Assembly: GCA_029310945.1 (NCBI GenBank)
Contig: JARJFC010000005.1
Location: 86,264-150,263, forward strand
Direction of reading: 5' to 3'
DNA: 64,000 bases
From: Leptospira sp. 96542
GTDB lineage: Bacteria; Spirochaetota; Leptospiria; Leptospirales; Leptospiraceae
Position 1 is the stretch's first letter; the number at the start of each line of letters is the position of its first letter. Of this stretch, positions 48,739-58,148 are shown piece by piece. The notes beneath the pieces were generated by a model that was not told the origin of the DNA, ran no database searches, and was given only the letters and a program-made list of their open reading frames with translations. The position numbers and the translations under genes were made by a program.

Positions 48739-50026
48739 TAATCAAAAAATCCAGTATACTATTTAAATAGTAGAAAGGTTTGAAAGAATAAACTGAAAAT
48801 GAATGATATAAATTAAAACCAGATGAATCACCAACCACTCCCGACAACTGAATACGCAAAAAGTTCAATGAAACAACAATTATTAAAATACGATACAAAT
48901 TTTTAATCGGATATACTGAAACGATTTTCATAAAACCAATCAAAACGAAAAATGTTGGCATTGCCATACGTAAAGGTACAAATGGAAATTCGTAAGTAAT
49001 TAGATATGCAAGCAGAAAAATAAAAAACATATTCCTATATATACTAAAACTACTCCTCCAAAAAACAAGAAAACAAATTAAACTGAATACAGGAAGCCTA
49101 AGCATACTAAAGAAAAATGATCTATGATCTTCACCTAACTCCCAAGTTAGGTAGCTATATATCATTTTAAATAATGACTCATTTGGTATTGTGCCTGATC
49201 CTATTGCTCCTATCAAAACTGGCTGTAACAACTTAAATACACCAAAAGCGACTAAAATCAAAACAAATACTCTTTGAATATTAAACCTTGACAAATAAAA
49301 CAACAAATACATAACAAGCGATGATGAATGAATAAAGGTCGATATGATCAATATGAAAATTACATTCAACCTATTCGAAGAAGAAAATGCAATCAAAACC
49401 AAAGGAATTGCTATCATCTGTCTAACAGCTTGCGTTGACATAAAATAGCTAAAATAAAATAATGAGATCGCAAGTATCATTGAGTGATACTTGTGTTCAA
49501 AAGATACTAGTGCAAAAAATTCCAACCAGATAAAAAATATAAAAGAGCTCAAAAATGAAAACAAAAAGAGGAAGAAATCAGGACTAAATGTTACTGGAAA
49601 TAGTATCTTTAATGATTTGATAAAAAAATAGAAAAGGAAATCTGAATATACCATTCCATCCCAATTATAAATATTTGCAGAAATATTAGTGTAAAACCAA
49701 TAATAATAGTTCATATCATCAGACTGACTAATAAATCTTTGTCGTGAAGAAATAATAATGGAATAAGCAACTAACAATAACATACCCAATATTCTTCGAT
49801 GCGAAGTGTTTATCCTCTCAGAAAATAAAACTAGAATAAAAAACGAAAAAAACACCACTAAGATCGGAGAGAACGGCAAGGTAAGAAGCAGTATTGATAT
49901 GAAGCAAAAATAAGAAAAAGTAACTCTTTTGTCCAATCCAAATTCATGAAAGAAAATAGATACTTTATCCTCAGCGTGAAATATAATTCCAGATAGATTA
50001 TCAGCTATACTTTTTATTTGATTCAT
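48731..50026 (-). CDS. EpsG-family polysaccharide polymerase
   Basis: 431 residues with about ten helices. SRQRFISQSDDMNYYYWFY is followed by RQMIAIPLVLIAFSSSNRLN and IISTFIHSSSLVMYLLFYL. These are hallmarks of the EpsG/Wzy-like polymerases, with an Arg and a conserved His in neighbouring helices. It lies next to wzx and probably polymerises repeat units on the outer face of the membrane. The start overlaps the upstream membrane gene by ATGA. Confidence 0.78.
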   Translation of the reverse strand: MNQIKSIADNLSGIIFHAEDKVSIFFHEFGLDKRVTFSYFCFISILLLTLPFSPILVVFFSFFILVLFSERINTSHRRILGMLLLVAYSIIISSRQRFISQSDDMNYYYWFYTNISANIYNWDGMVYSDFLFYFFIKSLKILFPVTFSPDFFLFLFSFLSSFIFFIWLEFFALVSFEHKYHSMILAISLFYFSYFMSTQAVRQMIAIPLVLIAFSSSNRLNVIFILIISTFIHSSSLVMYLLFYLSRFNIQRVFVLILVAFGVFKLLQPVLIGAIGSGTIPNESLFKMIYSYLTWELGEDHRSFFFSMLRLPVFSLICFLVFWRSSFSIYRNMFFIFLLAYLITYEFPFVPLRMAMPTFFVLIGFMKIVSVYPIKNLYRILIIVVSLNFLRIQLSGVVGDSSGFNLYHSFSVYSFKPFYYLNSILDFLINE

Positions 50027-51645
50027 TTTTTCCTCTGGTAGACGAATACATACTGTCCTTTAACATTGGTGCGTTCAACCGAATTCTCGCTTAATAAATG
50101 GAATCGATCATCTGAATACCAATCTAATCCGTGCTTGTCGTATACTGAAATCCAATAATCCCATTTTAAAGAATTTATATCCATCTTTTGAGAACCAAAA
50201 AAAAACCTTGGGGTTTCAAAATAATATACATAAGTATCCGGAATAACCTTTTTATAAATTTCTTCAACTTGGGGTAAGTCGGAACAAAAAAGCGCATGGT
50301 AAGTAGTGAATTCTTTAGCTGGATTTCTATACTCGGTAATAAAGACTAAATTTTTCCTATCGAGTATCCTATTTTTTGCCTTAATTAGTTCTGAATTTTG
50401 AATTTTATTCCGAGCAAAAAAACGTTCATTAAAATAACAATTAAATGTAACAGAAGCTGTAACCAAAATCATGAGACAAAAATACAATGAATAAAACCTT
50501 CTCGAGTATAAAGCAACCAAAACTAAAAAAAGCGGGGCAAAAGAGACTAATAAATAATTATACCCATAGTGTTTCAAAGTGGCAAAGAAGCCGCCAGAAA
50601 ATGCAATCATTCCCCATACAATAAGAGGATCCAAACTCAAGAGTATTTTTTTTAACGAAATTGCATTTAATATCTTTTGCACAAATAGAATATATAAAAT
50701 CAAAGACAGAGAAAATAAAATGGAAATAGTCGAAAATAGATTATTGGAACTTAAGAAAAACTTAAAATTTTGAAAAACTTCCGGCAAGCTAACGATTGAC
50801 TCTGAACCACTTCCCATTCTGCCGCTGTTAAATAAAATTAATTTATGAGATGATACCATTCGCTGGAATCCTTCGAAGTCAAAGAACAAACAACTGAGCA
50901 AAAAGGTGAATAGGCAAAAAGAAAATATATATACAAATAAACCGACAATTATAACTTTCTTTTGCCTTAATACAAAGAATAAAATCATAGTAATTATGAA
51001 TGCAAATATCCAAACAATATACGGTAGTTTATTCAAATAAATGAGTGAAGATAGAATTCCTAGATTTACATAGAACCAAATTGAGCTTAGATTCTTTTTA
51101 TTTAGCCTCCAAATATACAACCAAGTCAAAATCAATGGAAGCGAAAAATAATCATTAGTAAAATGAATGAAAGTATGTGTATACTCACCAGTTATACCAT
51201 ACAAAATACCGACGAGTGGAATTACTGGTAGAAAACTAAATCTCAAACTAACAAATATTGAATATATACATATTATAAAGCTCGACAAGACAACAGAGAT
51301 TAAAAAAAATCTATCCGAATTTTGTAATGTTTCTATTGCAATTTCTATACCCGATGAATGAAACCAATCTGTCAGGTTAGATATAAAATAAACAAACCAG
51401 GATGAAATTTGAAATAATAAACCAGGGTGGGTAATAGCAAAATAGCCATTCCTACTCTCATTGATCCCACGTAACCAAAAGTCCAAACTTATTGCATGTC
51501 CCAAATGAAGATCTGCATAATCATTATTTAGAATTTCAGAATTCAATGAGTATCTAAATTGAAAATACAAAGGAAGAATAAAAACTAAGAAAGAAGTAAA
51601 AATTGCAAAATAAAATTGAAATCTTCTTGAAAACATATATTTCAA
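50023..51645 (-). CDS. Polytopic membrane protein, possible GT-C transferase
   Basis: 540 residues. Around eleven membrane helices and a C-terminal soluble region (about 440-540). NNDYADLHLGHAISLDFWLRG after the first helix holds the acidic residues expected of the first GT-C loop; FNSGRMGSGSESIV lies in a later loop. No family is recognised with confidence. Its coupling (ATGA) to the EpsG-type polymerase gene suggests a role in assembly on the outer face. A polymerase partner or a side-chain transferase are both possible. Confidence 0.5.
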   Translation of the reverse strand: MKYMFSRRFQFYFAIFTSFLVFILPLYFQFRYSLNSEILNNDYADLHLGHAISLDFWLRGINESRNGYFAITHPGLLFQISSWFVYFISNLTDWFHSSGIEIAIETLQNSDRFFLISVVLSSFIICIYSIFVSLRFSFLPVIPLVGILYGITGEYTHTFIHFTNDYFSLPLILTWLYIWRLNKKNLSSIWFYVNLGILSSLIYLNKLPYIVWIFAFIITMILFFVLRQKKVIIVGLFVYIFSFCLFTFLLSCLFFDFEGFQRMVSSHKLILFNSGRMGSGSESIVSLPEVFQNFKFFLSSNNLFSTISILFSLSLILYILFVQKILNAISLKKILLSLDPLIVWGMIAFSGGFFATLKHYGYNYLLVSFAPLFLVLVALYSRRFYSLYFCLMILVTASVTFNCYFNERFFARNKIQNSELIKAKNRILDRKNLVFITEYRNPAKEFTTYHALFCSDLPQVEEIYKKVIPDTYVYYFETPRFFFGSQKMDINSLKWDYWISVYDKHGLDWYSDDRFHLLSENSVERTNVKGQYVFVYQRKK

Positions 51646-51703
51646 CTACACCAAAACATATAAGAAATATTCAAACAATTCCAATGTAGCATAAAATCAT
51701 CTA

Positions 51704-53005
51704 CTACCTTGCACCAAATCCTGTTAAAATAGTTTTAATGGTTTTAAAAGTGATTAGCAAGTCCAACCAAAAAGAGAAATTTTTAATATAATAAAAATCA
51801 TACTCTAGCTTTATCTTCATCCCATCCACCTCCGCAGCATACCCTTGCTCAACTTGTGCCCAACCGCTGATTCCTGGTCTCACGACGTGTCTATAGGCAA
51901 AAAAGGGAACATCTTTTTCATACCATTTTGATAGTTCGTACGATTCTGGACGGGGGCCGATAAATGACATCTGCCCGATAAAGATATTGAAAACTTGAGG
52001 GAGTTCATCAATCCGGTATTTACGAATGATTTTTCCAATGGTGGTAATTCTTGGATCACCCTCCGGGTTGGTAAAACCGCTGCCTTTTTTATCAACATAC
52101 ATACTTCTAAATTTTAACATCGGGAATACTTTTCCACGAAAACCCATACGAGGTTGAATGAAAAAAGCAGAACCTTTTGATTCAATTTTTATCAGAAGAG
52201 CTATGATGAAAAAAAATGGTAAGAGTATTGGAATAAGAGTGAGAGAAACTAAAAAATCAATACATCTTTTTATACGTTCATAAAATTCCGAGGGTAATAA
52301 GGATCCAAAAACGTTCTCGGATAAATGATTAATCTTAACACGACCAGTAACAAATTCTCTAATCTTTTTCTCAGAATAAACGGGAATTCTCGCAAGCGTA
52401 CATTGAGCAATAAATTTTTCCCATTCTGCCGTTATCATAGGACTATCAAAATCAGCTACAATTGCATTAAATCTTTGGCCTTGTAAGTCAGGAGAAGATA
52501 AAATTTTAAACAGTGCCCCATGATTTTTCTCCAACTCGGCACTGCTACCAAAAGGAAGTATAGCATAACGAATTAAACGGTATCGTCTGCCAAGAAAAAA
52601 ACCAGCAAAACACCAGAGTAAGGTGATAAAAAAGCCTACTACGAAAATTTGAATCGAATAAGTTGTTCGAAAAAATAAAATCAATGCGATCGGAATAGAA
52701 TAGCAAATAAATGTAACAGGTAGTACATAAGAAACCGATTCAGAACCAGGTAATCTGAATAATTTTCGTAAACTAAATGTGGCAATAAAAAAAGATACTA
52801 AACTGGCAGACAATGATGTAATTAAATTTGGATCTTGAGAATTCCAGAATTTAAAACCCCAAATCGGAACTGCGCTCACAACGACTAACACAAAACCGCC
52901 AGATATAAATTGAAAAATATAACTTAGAAGAATCCTTTCATACCAACGTGAATGCCTGCGTGTGAAAATTTGATTGGAATTTAGCAAGTTGTCTTTCATT
53001 ACCAT
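51704..53005 (-). CDS. Undecaprenyl-phosphate sugar phosphotransferase (WbaP/WcaJ type)
   Basis: 433 residues. Four N-terminal helices and a cytoplasmic domain (about 155-245) precede the catalytic bacterial sugar transferase domain (about 245-433). The latter has RIKRCIDFLVSLTLIPILLP, FIQPRMGFRGKVFPMLKFRSM, RKYRIDELPQVFNIFIGQMSFIGPRPE and PGISGWAQVEQGY. It starts the repeat unit by adding a sugar-1-phosphate to undecaprenyl phosphate. The first sugar is not readable from sequence; FucNAc-type or QuiNAc-type donors fit its neighbours. A second ATG two codons downstream is equally likely as start. Confidence 0.92.
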   Translation of the reverse strand: MVMKDNLLNSNQIFTRRHSRWYERILLSYIFQFISGGFVLVVVSAVPIWGFKFWNSQDPNLITSLSASLVSFFIATFSLRKLFRLPGSESVSYVLPVTFICYSIPIALILFFRTTYSIQIFVVGFFITLLWCFAGFFLGRRYRLIRYAILPFGSSAELEKNHGALFKILSSPDLQGQRFNAIVADFDSPMITAEWEKFIAQCTLARIPVYSEKKIREFVTGRVKINHLSENVFGSLLPSEFYERIKRCIDFLVSLTLIPILLPFFFIIALLIKIESKGSAFFIQPRMGFRGKVFPMLKFRSMYVDKKGSGFTNPEGDPRITTIGKIIRKYRIDELPQVFNIFIGQMSFIGPRPESYELSKWYEKDVPFFAYRHVVRPGISGWAQVEQGYAAEVDGMKIKLEYDFYYIKNFSFWLDLLITFKTIKTILTGFGAR

Positions 53006-53067
53006 CTAACTATATGAATACTGTTATAAAAAATTTCATAGATCGAGTTTGCGCAGTGAAAGTTTGA

Positions 53068-54249
53068 TTAGCTAGATATAATATTTTCACAAGCTGCCCG
53101 GATAGAAAATTTTTGAGAAAGAAGATATTTACCATTTTTCGCTAGTTCGTGACGGAAATTTTTATCCAATAATTTAATCGCAGCCTCGTATAGTGCATTA
53201 TCGTCTCCTGCTTCTACAACAATTCCTGCATTTGTTTCTTCAATGATCTGTTTTAAATCGTTACCTGGATTTACACTCCCAAGTATTGGTAAACATTGCA
53301 CTAAATAGCCAAGTATCTTACCTGGAAAATTATGAGTTGTATGATTTCGATTCAAACAGAATAGACCAATATCGAATTCCGCAAGCATCCTCTTGAATTC
53401 TTCCTGCGATACAGGGGAAAGCAAAAGAATGTTTGTTAAGTTTTCTTTGGAAATCGTATCCCTAACAAGAAATTCCTCATCCCCTGCTCCAACCAAAACG
53501 AATGCGACATCTTGATTTGATTGTAACTTTTTTGCCAACCTTAAAATTTGCCCCATATCTTGCGCATGTCCGATATTTCCACCGTAGAAAAAAACTACTT
53601 TGGTTTCTAACCCAAACTTTTTACGATACGGAAAAGCATTCAAAATAATGGGTTTATCAGATGCCCAATTGAATAGAATTTTAAGTTTAGAATTGCCATA
53701 ATAATATTTTTGAAACCAATTTAAATTGCCCGGCGACATGAGCCCAATCGAGTCGGCGGCTTCGTAATTTTTTTTCTCAAAAAACTGAAAGTACTTTGTA
53801 ATGGGTGAATTTTTCTTTAATATTCGATTATCGATTGCCCATTGTGGAAAAAAATCTCTGAGTATTAAGTATGTTCTAGCATTCCAAATCTTTTTCAACT
53901 TCTTAACAAGCGAACCCCAAAAAATGGACGGAGAATAATAGACGATTAGTTCACAATTCAAATTGTATACAATAGGTTTTAAAGCATTCCAAGCTCTGAA
54001 CGAAAGTAAGGTTTCATTAATAGCTCTCTTGACTTTTGAAACATTTTTAATTTCGCCAGAAGAAAATTGGAAGACAGTGACTCCATCAATATTCAATTCA
54101 TTGAATTTACTCTTTATATTAAATGCTGGTGTAATAACATAAACACTATGTCCTTGGTTTTTAAATTCCAGGGCCAATTCATGCATCATTTTTGCAGCAA
54201 CCTTAATGCTATGAGGAAGATAATCATCAACGATTAGAAGGATTTTCAC
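53068..54249 (-). CDS. GT4 glycosyltransferase, WbuB-like (probable L-FucNAc transferase)
   Basis: 393 residues. GT4/GT-B enzyme with LLIVDDYLPHSIKVAAKMMHEL at the N-terminus, ILRDFFPQWAIDN, YGGNIGHAQDMGQILRLA and the C-terminal donor site NHTTHNFPGKILGYL followed by GIVVEAGD. This combination matches the WbuB family of L-fucosamine transferases. The gene lies 8 bases after fnlC, which makes the UDP-L-FucNAc donor, so the assignment is well supported by context. Start is GTG at 54247-54249. Confidence 0.85.
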   Translation of the reverse strand: MKILLIVDDYLPHSIKVAAKMMHELALEFKNQGHSVYVITPAFNIKSKFNELNIDGVTVFQFSSGEIKNVSKVKRAINETLLSFRAWNALKPIVYNLNCELIVYYSPSIFWGSLVKKLKKIWNARTYLILRDFFPQWAIDNRILKKNSPITKYFQFFEKKNYEAADSIGLMSPGNLNWFQKYYYGNSKLKILFNWASDKPIILNAFPYRKKFGLETKVVFFYGGNIGHAQDMGQILRLAKKLQSNQDVAFVLVGAGDEEFLVRDTISKENLTNILLLSPVSQEEFKRMLAEFDIGLFCLNRNHTTHNFPGKILGYLVQCLPILGSVNPGNDLKQIIEETNAGIVVEAGDDNALYEAAIKLLDKNFRHELAKNGKYLLSQKFSIRAACENIISS

Positions 54250-54257
54250 TTGTACAA

Positions 54258-55373
54258 TTAAAAATTTTTCCAGACTGTTCGATTAACGTAGTCTGTGTAG
54301 CTTTGTACAATTTGTACTATTTTTTTTGATACATTCTCCACATCGTAATCTGGAACAGTCTTAACATTTTCCCCGATTTTGATTACGATTTTGACAGATT
54401 CGAGAATTTTATTCTTATCCAAACCAGTCATTATCAACGTTCCTTCATCCATTCCCTCTGGTCTTTCATGCGTATTTCTGATTGTAACAGCTGCAAATTT
54501 CAACAAAGAAGATTCTTCGGTAATGGTTCCACTATCAGACAAAACACATAAAGATTTTGATTGTAGATGGATATAATCCAAAAATCCAAATGGTTTTAAA
54601 AATTGAATATCGCTGTTCCAAACTTTTTTTGGCATTACTTCCAAACGTTTTTTAGTACGGGGGTGTGTGGATATGATAATAGGTAGTTTGTATTCAGAAT
54701 ATAGAGCATCGATAGAATCCAAAAGAATTTGTAGATTTTCTGTAGAATCAACATTTTCCTCTCTATGAGCTGATACTAGAAAGTATTTTTTATCCGTAAG
54801 TTTAAGCTGATCAAGTATTGTTGAAGAATTTATTTTATTCTTAAAATAAGATAATACCTCTTTCATATGTGAGCCAGTTTTTATTATGGTTTCTGGTTTT
54901 ATACCTTCTAAAATCAAGTATCTCCGAGCATGTTCAGAAAGTACTAAGTTTATATCGCTTAAATGATCAACCACCTTACGATTTAACTCTTCAGGAACTC
55001 TTTCGTCAAAACAACGATTTCCAGCTTCCATGTGAAATATGGGAATTTTTCTTCTTTTTGCCGATATGACAGCCAAGCAAGTGTTTGTATCACCATACAA
55101 TAATAATGCGTCTGGTTTTTCTTTTTCAAAAACTTCATCAGACTTTGTAATTATCTCTGCAATTGTTTTTGCAACAGTATCTGAAGCTACGTTTAAAAAA
55201 TAATCTGGTTTTCTAATTTCTAAATCGTCAAAAAAAACTTGATTTAGCTCATAATCAAAATTTTGACCAGAATGAACAAGAATATGGTGAAAGTTATCAT
55301 CAAGTGCACTGATCACCCGAGACATTTTAATTAACTCAGGTCTTGTCCCAACCAAAGTCATTACTTTAAGCAT
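54258..55373 (-). CDS. fnlC: UDP-N-acetyl-L-fucosamine synthase, C2-epimerase (FnlC/WbjD)
   Basis: 371 residues in the WecB-like 2-epimerase family, with VGTRPELIKMSRVISALD, HSGQNFDYELNQVFFDDL, YGDTNTCLAVISAKRRKIP, HMEAGNRCFDERVPEELNR and the C-terminal SDSGTITEESS. The GNRCFDERVPEE form is that of WbjD/Cap5G/FnlC, which produce UDP-L-FucNAc from the talosamine epimer, and differs from housekeeping WecB. It is the third enzyme of fnlA-B-C and overlaps fnlA by ATGCTTAA. Confidence 0.92.
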   Translation of the reverse strand: MLKVMTLVGTRPELIKMSRVISALDDNFHHILVHSGQNFDYELNQVFFDDLEIRKPDYFLNVASDTVAKTIAEIITKSDEVFEKEKPDALLLYGDTNTCLAVISAKRRKIPIFHMEAGNRCFDERVPEELNRKVVDHLSDINLVLSEHARRYLILEGIKPETIIKTGSHMKEVLSYFKNKINSSTILDQLKLTDKKYFLVSAHREENVDSTENLQILLDSIDALYSEYKLPIIISTHPRTKKRLEVMPKKVWNSDIQFLKPFGFLDYIHLQSKSLCVLSDSGTITEESSLLKFAAVTIRNTHERPEGMDEGTLIMTGLDKNKILESVKIVIKIGENVKTVPDYDVENVSKKIVQIVQSYTDYVNRTVWKNF

Positions 55374-56376
55374 TGAGCTCGCCTTGGATATATTCTAACT
55401 GCAGAAGTAAATTTTTTATTTCTTTCACATCCAATCTATTGGTGTTATGCGAAGTATAATCTTCAGATTCAGATACCTTCTCTTCACCTTCCACAAAATA
55501 CTTTTTATAATTCAGGTCTCTATTATCTGCTGGGATTCGGTAATACCTCCCCATATCCACTGCCTTAGCCATTTCTTCCCTTGATACGAGAGATTCATAA
55601 AGTTTTTCACCATGCCTTGTGCCGATTACTCGTATATGGTTTTCTTTTTTAAATAATTCCTTTATAGCTACTGCTAGATCACCAACTGTGGAAGCAGGTG
55701 CTTTTTGAATGAAAATATCCCCTTGTTTGGCATGTTCAAATGCATGTAAAACCAAATCGACAGAATCTTCTAGTGACATTAAAAACCTTGTCATATGAGG
55801 GTCTGTAATTGTAAGTGCTTCGCCAGATTTAAGCTGATCAACAAACAATGGTATAACGGAACCACGTGAAGCCATCACATTCCCATAGCGAGTGGCACAA
55901 AAAACAGTGCCTCCTTCAGGCACTTGTCTTGATTTTGCAACCATTACTTTTTCAGCCATAGCCTTCGATATGCCCATCGCATTGATCGGATACACGGCCT
56001 TGTCTGTACTAAGCACGACCACTCTTTTTACGTTCCTAGCAAGTGCTGCCGCTAGAACATTTTCTGTTCCGATAACGTTTGTTTTTAAAGCTTCCATTGG
56101 ATAAAATTCGCAGGACGGAACTTGTTTTAAAGCGGCAGCATGAAAAACGTAATCAACGCCCACAAGTGCAGAAGAAATACTATCGTAGTCCCTTACATCA
56201 CCAATATAAAACTTAAGTTTGTCGTTATTAAGGGCTATTCTCATGTCCTCTTGTTTTTTTTCATCGCGACTAAAAACTCGGATTTCTTTAACGTTTGTAT
56301 TTAGAAATCTCTTAAGGACAGTGTTGCCGAAGGAACCAGTACCACCAGTTATAAGGAGGATTTTATTGTCGAACAT
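55366..56376 (-). CDS. fnlA: UDP-GlcNAc 4,6-dehydratase/5-epimerase (FnlA/CapD/WbjB)
   Basis: 336 residues from the ATG at 56374-56376, which has AGGTGA seven bases upstream; a GTG three codons earlier is an alternative. Short FlaA1-type SDR: LITGGTGSFGNTVLKRF, FSRDEKKQEDMR, HAAALKQVPSCE, STDKAVYPINAMGISKAMAEKV (Met in place of the usual Tyr, as in CapE/FnlA enzymes) and RYGNVMASRGSVIPLF. It carries out the first step toward UDP-L-FucNAc. The neighbours fnlB and fnlC complete the pathway. Confidence 0.93.
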   Translation of the reverse strand: MFDNKILLITGGTGSFGNTVLKRFLNTNVKEIRVFSRDEKKQEDMRIALNNDKLKFYIGDVRDYDSISSALVGVDYVFHAAALKQVPSCEFYPMEALKTNVIGTENVLAAALARNVKRVVVLSTDKAVYPINAMGISKAMAEKVMVAKSRQVPEGGTVFCATRYGNVMASRGSVIPLFVDQLKSGEALTITDPHMTRFLMSLEDSVDLVLHAFEHAKQGDIFIQKAPASTVGDLAVAIKELFKKENHIRVIGTRHGEKLYESLVSREEMAKAVDMGRYYRIPADNRDLNYKKYFVEGEEKVSESEDYTSHNTNRLDVKEIKNLLLQLEYIQGELNA

Positions 56377-57283
56377 CAGTTTCACCTAAATACTTTTCTT
56401 TATATTCTTTCAGCCCTCTGATTAATTCAGACCAGGACGGTGGTCTATAGCCGACAGCTCTTTGAAATTTTTCGGAATTTAATGAGCGATCTATCTCAAA
56501 ATCATTCATAGGTGTAATATTTATCTTTTTATCATAAACATCTCGGATTAAACAAAGTAAATCATGTTTAGAAATCGGATCGACAGAAATATGATACAAA
56601 CCACTAAGCGAATGATTTGGTATGATAAACTGACCGATAACATTTGCTATTTCATAAGTAGGCAATCCAGAGAATATAGCGCGTCGGTAACCAGGTACAA
56701 CCCCTTCCGAATTCAAAAACCAATCTACTAATGAGCGACTTGAGCTAATTTCATGACCAATAATCGAAGTTCGGAGAGTTATTACATGCTCCAGATCAGA
56801 AATTTCACCAAGTTCCTTTGTTTTTCCATATAAATCATTCGCATCCGGTCGATCGGATTCCGAATAATTTCCCTTTGTGCCGTCAAACACACAGTCGGTG
56901 CTAATATGAACCATCCTTGATCCAACTAACATGCATAGTTGTGCAAGTCTATGCGGGAATAAGGAATTTATCGGTATCACAGATAATGGATCTTTTGAGG
57001 AGCTAAGCTGCTTGATCACACCTACGCAATTAATAACAACCTTTGGTTTAACTTTTATAAATAAAGAAGCTAAATCATCGGTATTCAGCACATCGACATT
57101 TTGGACGATTCGCGATAATTCTGAATCCAGAAAAAAACGTTTCAAATTTAAAGTTCTTACTGTGCCGTAAACTTCAAATTCCATATCAGAAAGTACTTTG
57201 AAAAGAGCGCTTCCTAACATACCAGAAGCCCCTAGGATAAGAATATTACCGAATTTCATATTTTTATTTATAAGTTGGGACAT
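56363..57283 (-). CDS. fnlB: UDP-sugar 4-keto reductase (FnlB/WbjC-like)
   Basis: 306 residues, RmlD-superfamily reductase. LGASGMLGSALFKVL, VVINCVGVIKQ, HISTDCVFDGTKGNYSE, DLYGKTKELGE (Tyr/Lys) and TLRTSIIGHE are seen. Enzymes of this subgroup reduce the keto intermediate made by FnlA in UDP-L-FucNAc synthesis. It lies upstream of fnlA and overlaps it by about 14 bases. A second Met eight residues in is possible as start. RmlD itself is encoded elsewhere in the locus, which supports the FnlB role. Confidence 0.85.
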   Translation of the reverse strand: MSQLINKNMKFGNILILGASGMLGSALFKVLSDMEFEVYGTVRTLNLKRFFLDSELSRIVQNVDVLNTDDLASLFIKVKPKVVINCVGVIKQLSSSKDPLSVIPINSLFPHRLAQLCMLVGSRMVHISTDCVFDGTKGNYSESDRPDANDLYGKTKELGEISDLEHVITLRTSIIGHEISSSRSLVDWFLNSEGVVPGYRRAIFSGLPTYEIANVIGQFIIPNHSLSGLYHISVDPISKHDLLCLIRDVYDKKINITPMNDFEIDRSLNSEKFQRAVGYRPPSWSELIRGLKEYKEKYLGETDVRQ

Positions 57284-57290
57284 TCAATTT

Positions 57291-58148
57291 CTATTTTTCT
57301 CCAACTGAAGATGCGATTGTTTTCTCCAAACCGTCGGAAATACCAAATTTTGGGAACCACCCTAATTTATTTTTTGCAAGTGAAATATCAGCAACTACGT
57401 CTAAAATCTCCTGAGGTCTAACATTTTCAGATGAAAACACTGGTAATTTAGTTTTGCATAATACTTGAATCTGATCAATAATTTCTTGCACTGAATAAGA
57501 AATACCCGAGCCTACATTATAGATTTGTAATGACCCTGCTTTTAATATACTCATTTCAATGACATTTAAAACATCATCGATGTAAATGTAATCCCGCTTC
57601 GGATTAAGATCAAGTACTCTTATTTCTGAATTATTTAAGCACTGATCAATGAGCGATGGAATCAAAAACTCTTTTTTTTGATTCGGACCATAAACATTAA
57701 ATAACCTCAATATTGTCACACTCTGATTAAAAAAATCAGAATGGAACTTACATATATTTTCAGCTAAAAATTTGGAAAGAGCGTAAGGATTATTAGGAAG
57801 AATTGGATGTCTTTCTGAGATTGGTAGATTTTCCGGAATTCCATATAAATATGCACTAATATATATTAGCTTGGCATTACATTTCTTTGCAAATTCTAGT
57901 GCATTGCTTGTACCCAAAACATTCGCTTCAATAAAACCATTGCTATCTTTCCAACTATCTGGGACAAAACTTCGTGAGGCTAAGTGAATTACAAAATCTG
58001 CGCTCGGAAAATTTCTCCAGGTTTCGTTCTTTGAAATATCTCCAGACTCGCGCGTAGTTTTAAAAACATCATAACCTTTATTTTCAAGGTGGGTTACCAA
58101 AGAACTTCCGATAAACCCTGACGCACCAGTGACTAAAACACTAACCAT
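57291..58148 (-). CDS. NAD-dependent epimerase/reductase (SDR), sugar-nucleotide type
   Basis: 285 residues. Extended SDR with VLVTGASGFIGSSLVTHL, FVIHLASRSFVPDS, ISAYLYGIPENLP, NNPYALSKFLAENI (Tyr/Lys) and LRLFNVYGPNQ. It lies downstream of a sugar nucleotidyltransferase and a LegB-like dehydratase, each overlapping the next by eight bases, so the three should act on the same sugar. A 4-reductase or 4-epimerase acting on a 4-keto-6-deoxy sugar nucleotide is the most likely role. The exact reaction cannot be told. Confidence 0.75.
   Translation of the reverse strand: MVSVLVTGASGFIGSSLVTHLENKGYDVFKTTRESGDISKNETWRNFPSADFVIHLASRSFVPDSWKDSNGFIEANVLGTSNALEFAKKCNAKLIYISAYLYGIPENLPISERHPILPNNPYALSKFLAENICKFHSDFFNQSVTILRLFNVYGPNQKKEFLIPSLIDQCLNNSEIRVLDLNPKRDYIYIDDVLNVIEMSILKAGSLQIYNVGSGISYSVQEIIDQIQVLCKTKLPVFSSENVRPQEILDVVADISLAKNKLGWFPKFGISDGLEKTIASSVGEK

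Noticed and set aside
54258..55373. Housekeeping wecB (UDP-GlcNAc 2-epimerase)
   Set aside because: The sequence pattern and the fnlB-fnlA neighbours fit the FnlC/WbjD branch instead.
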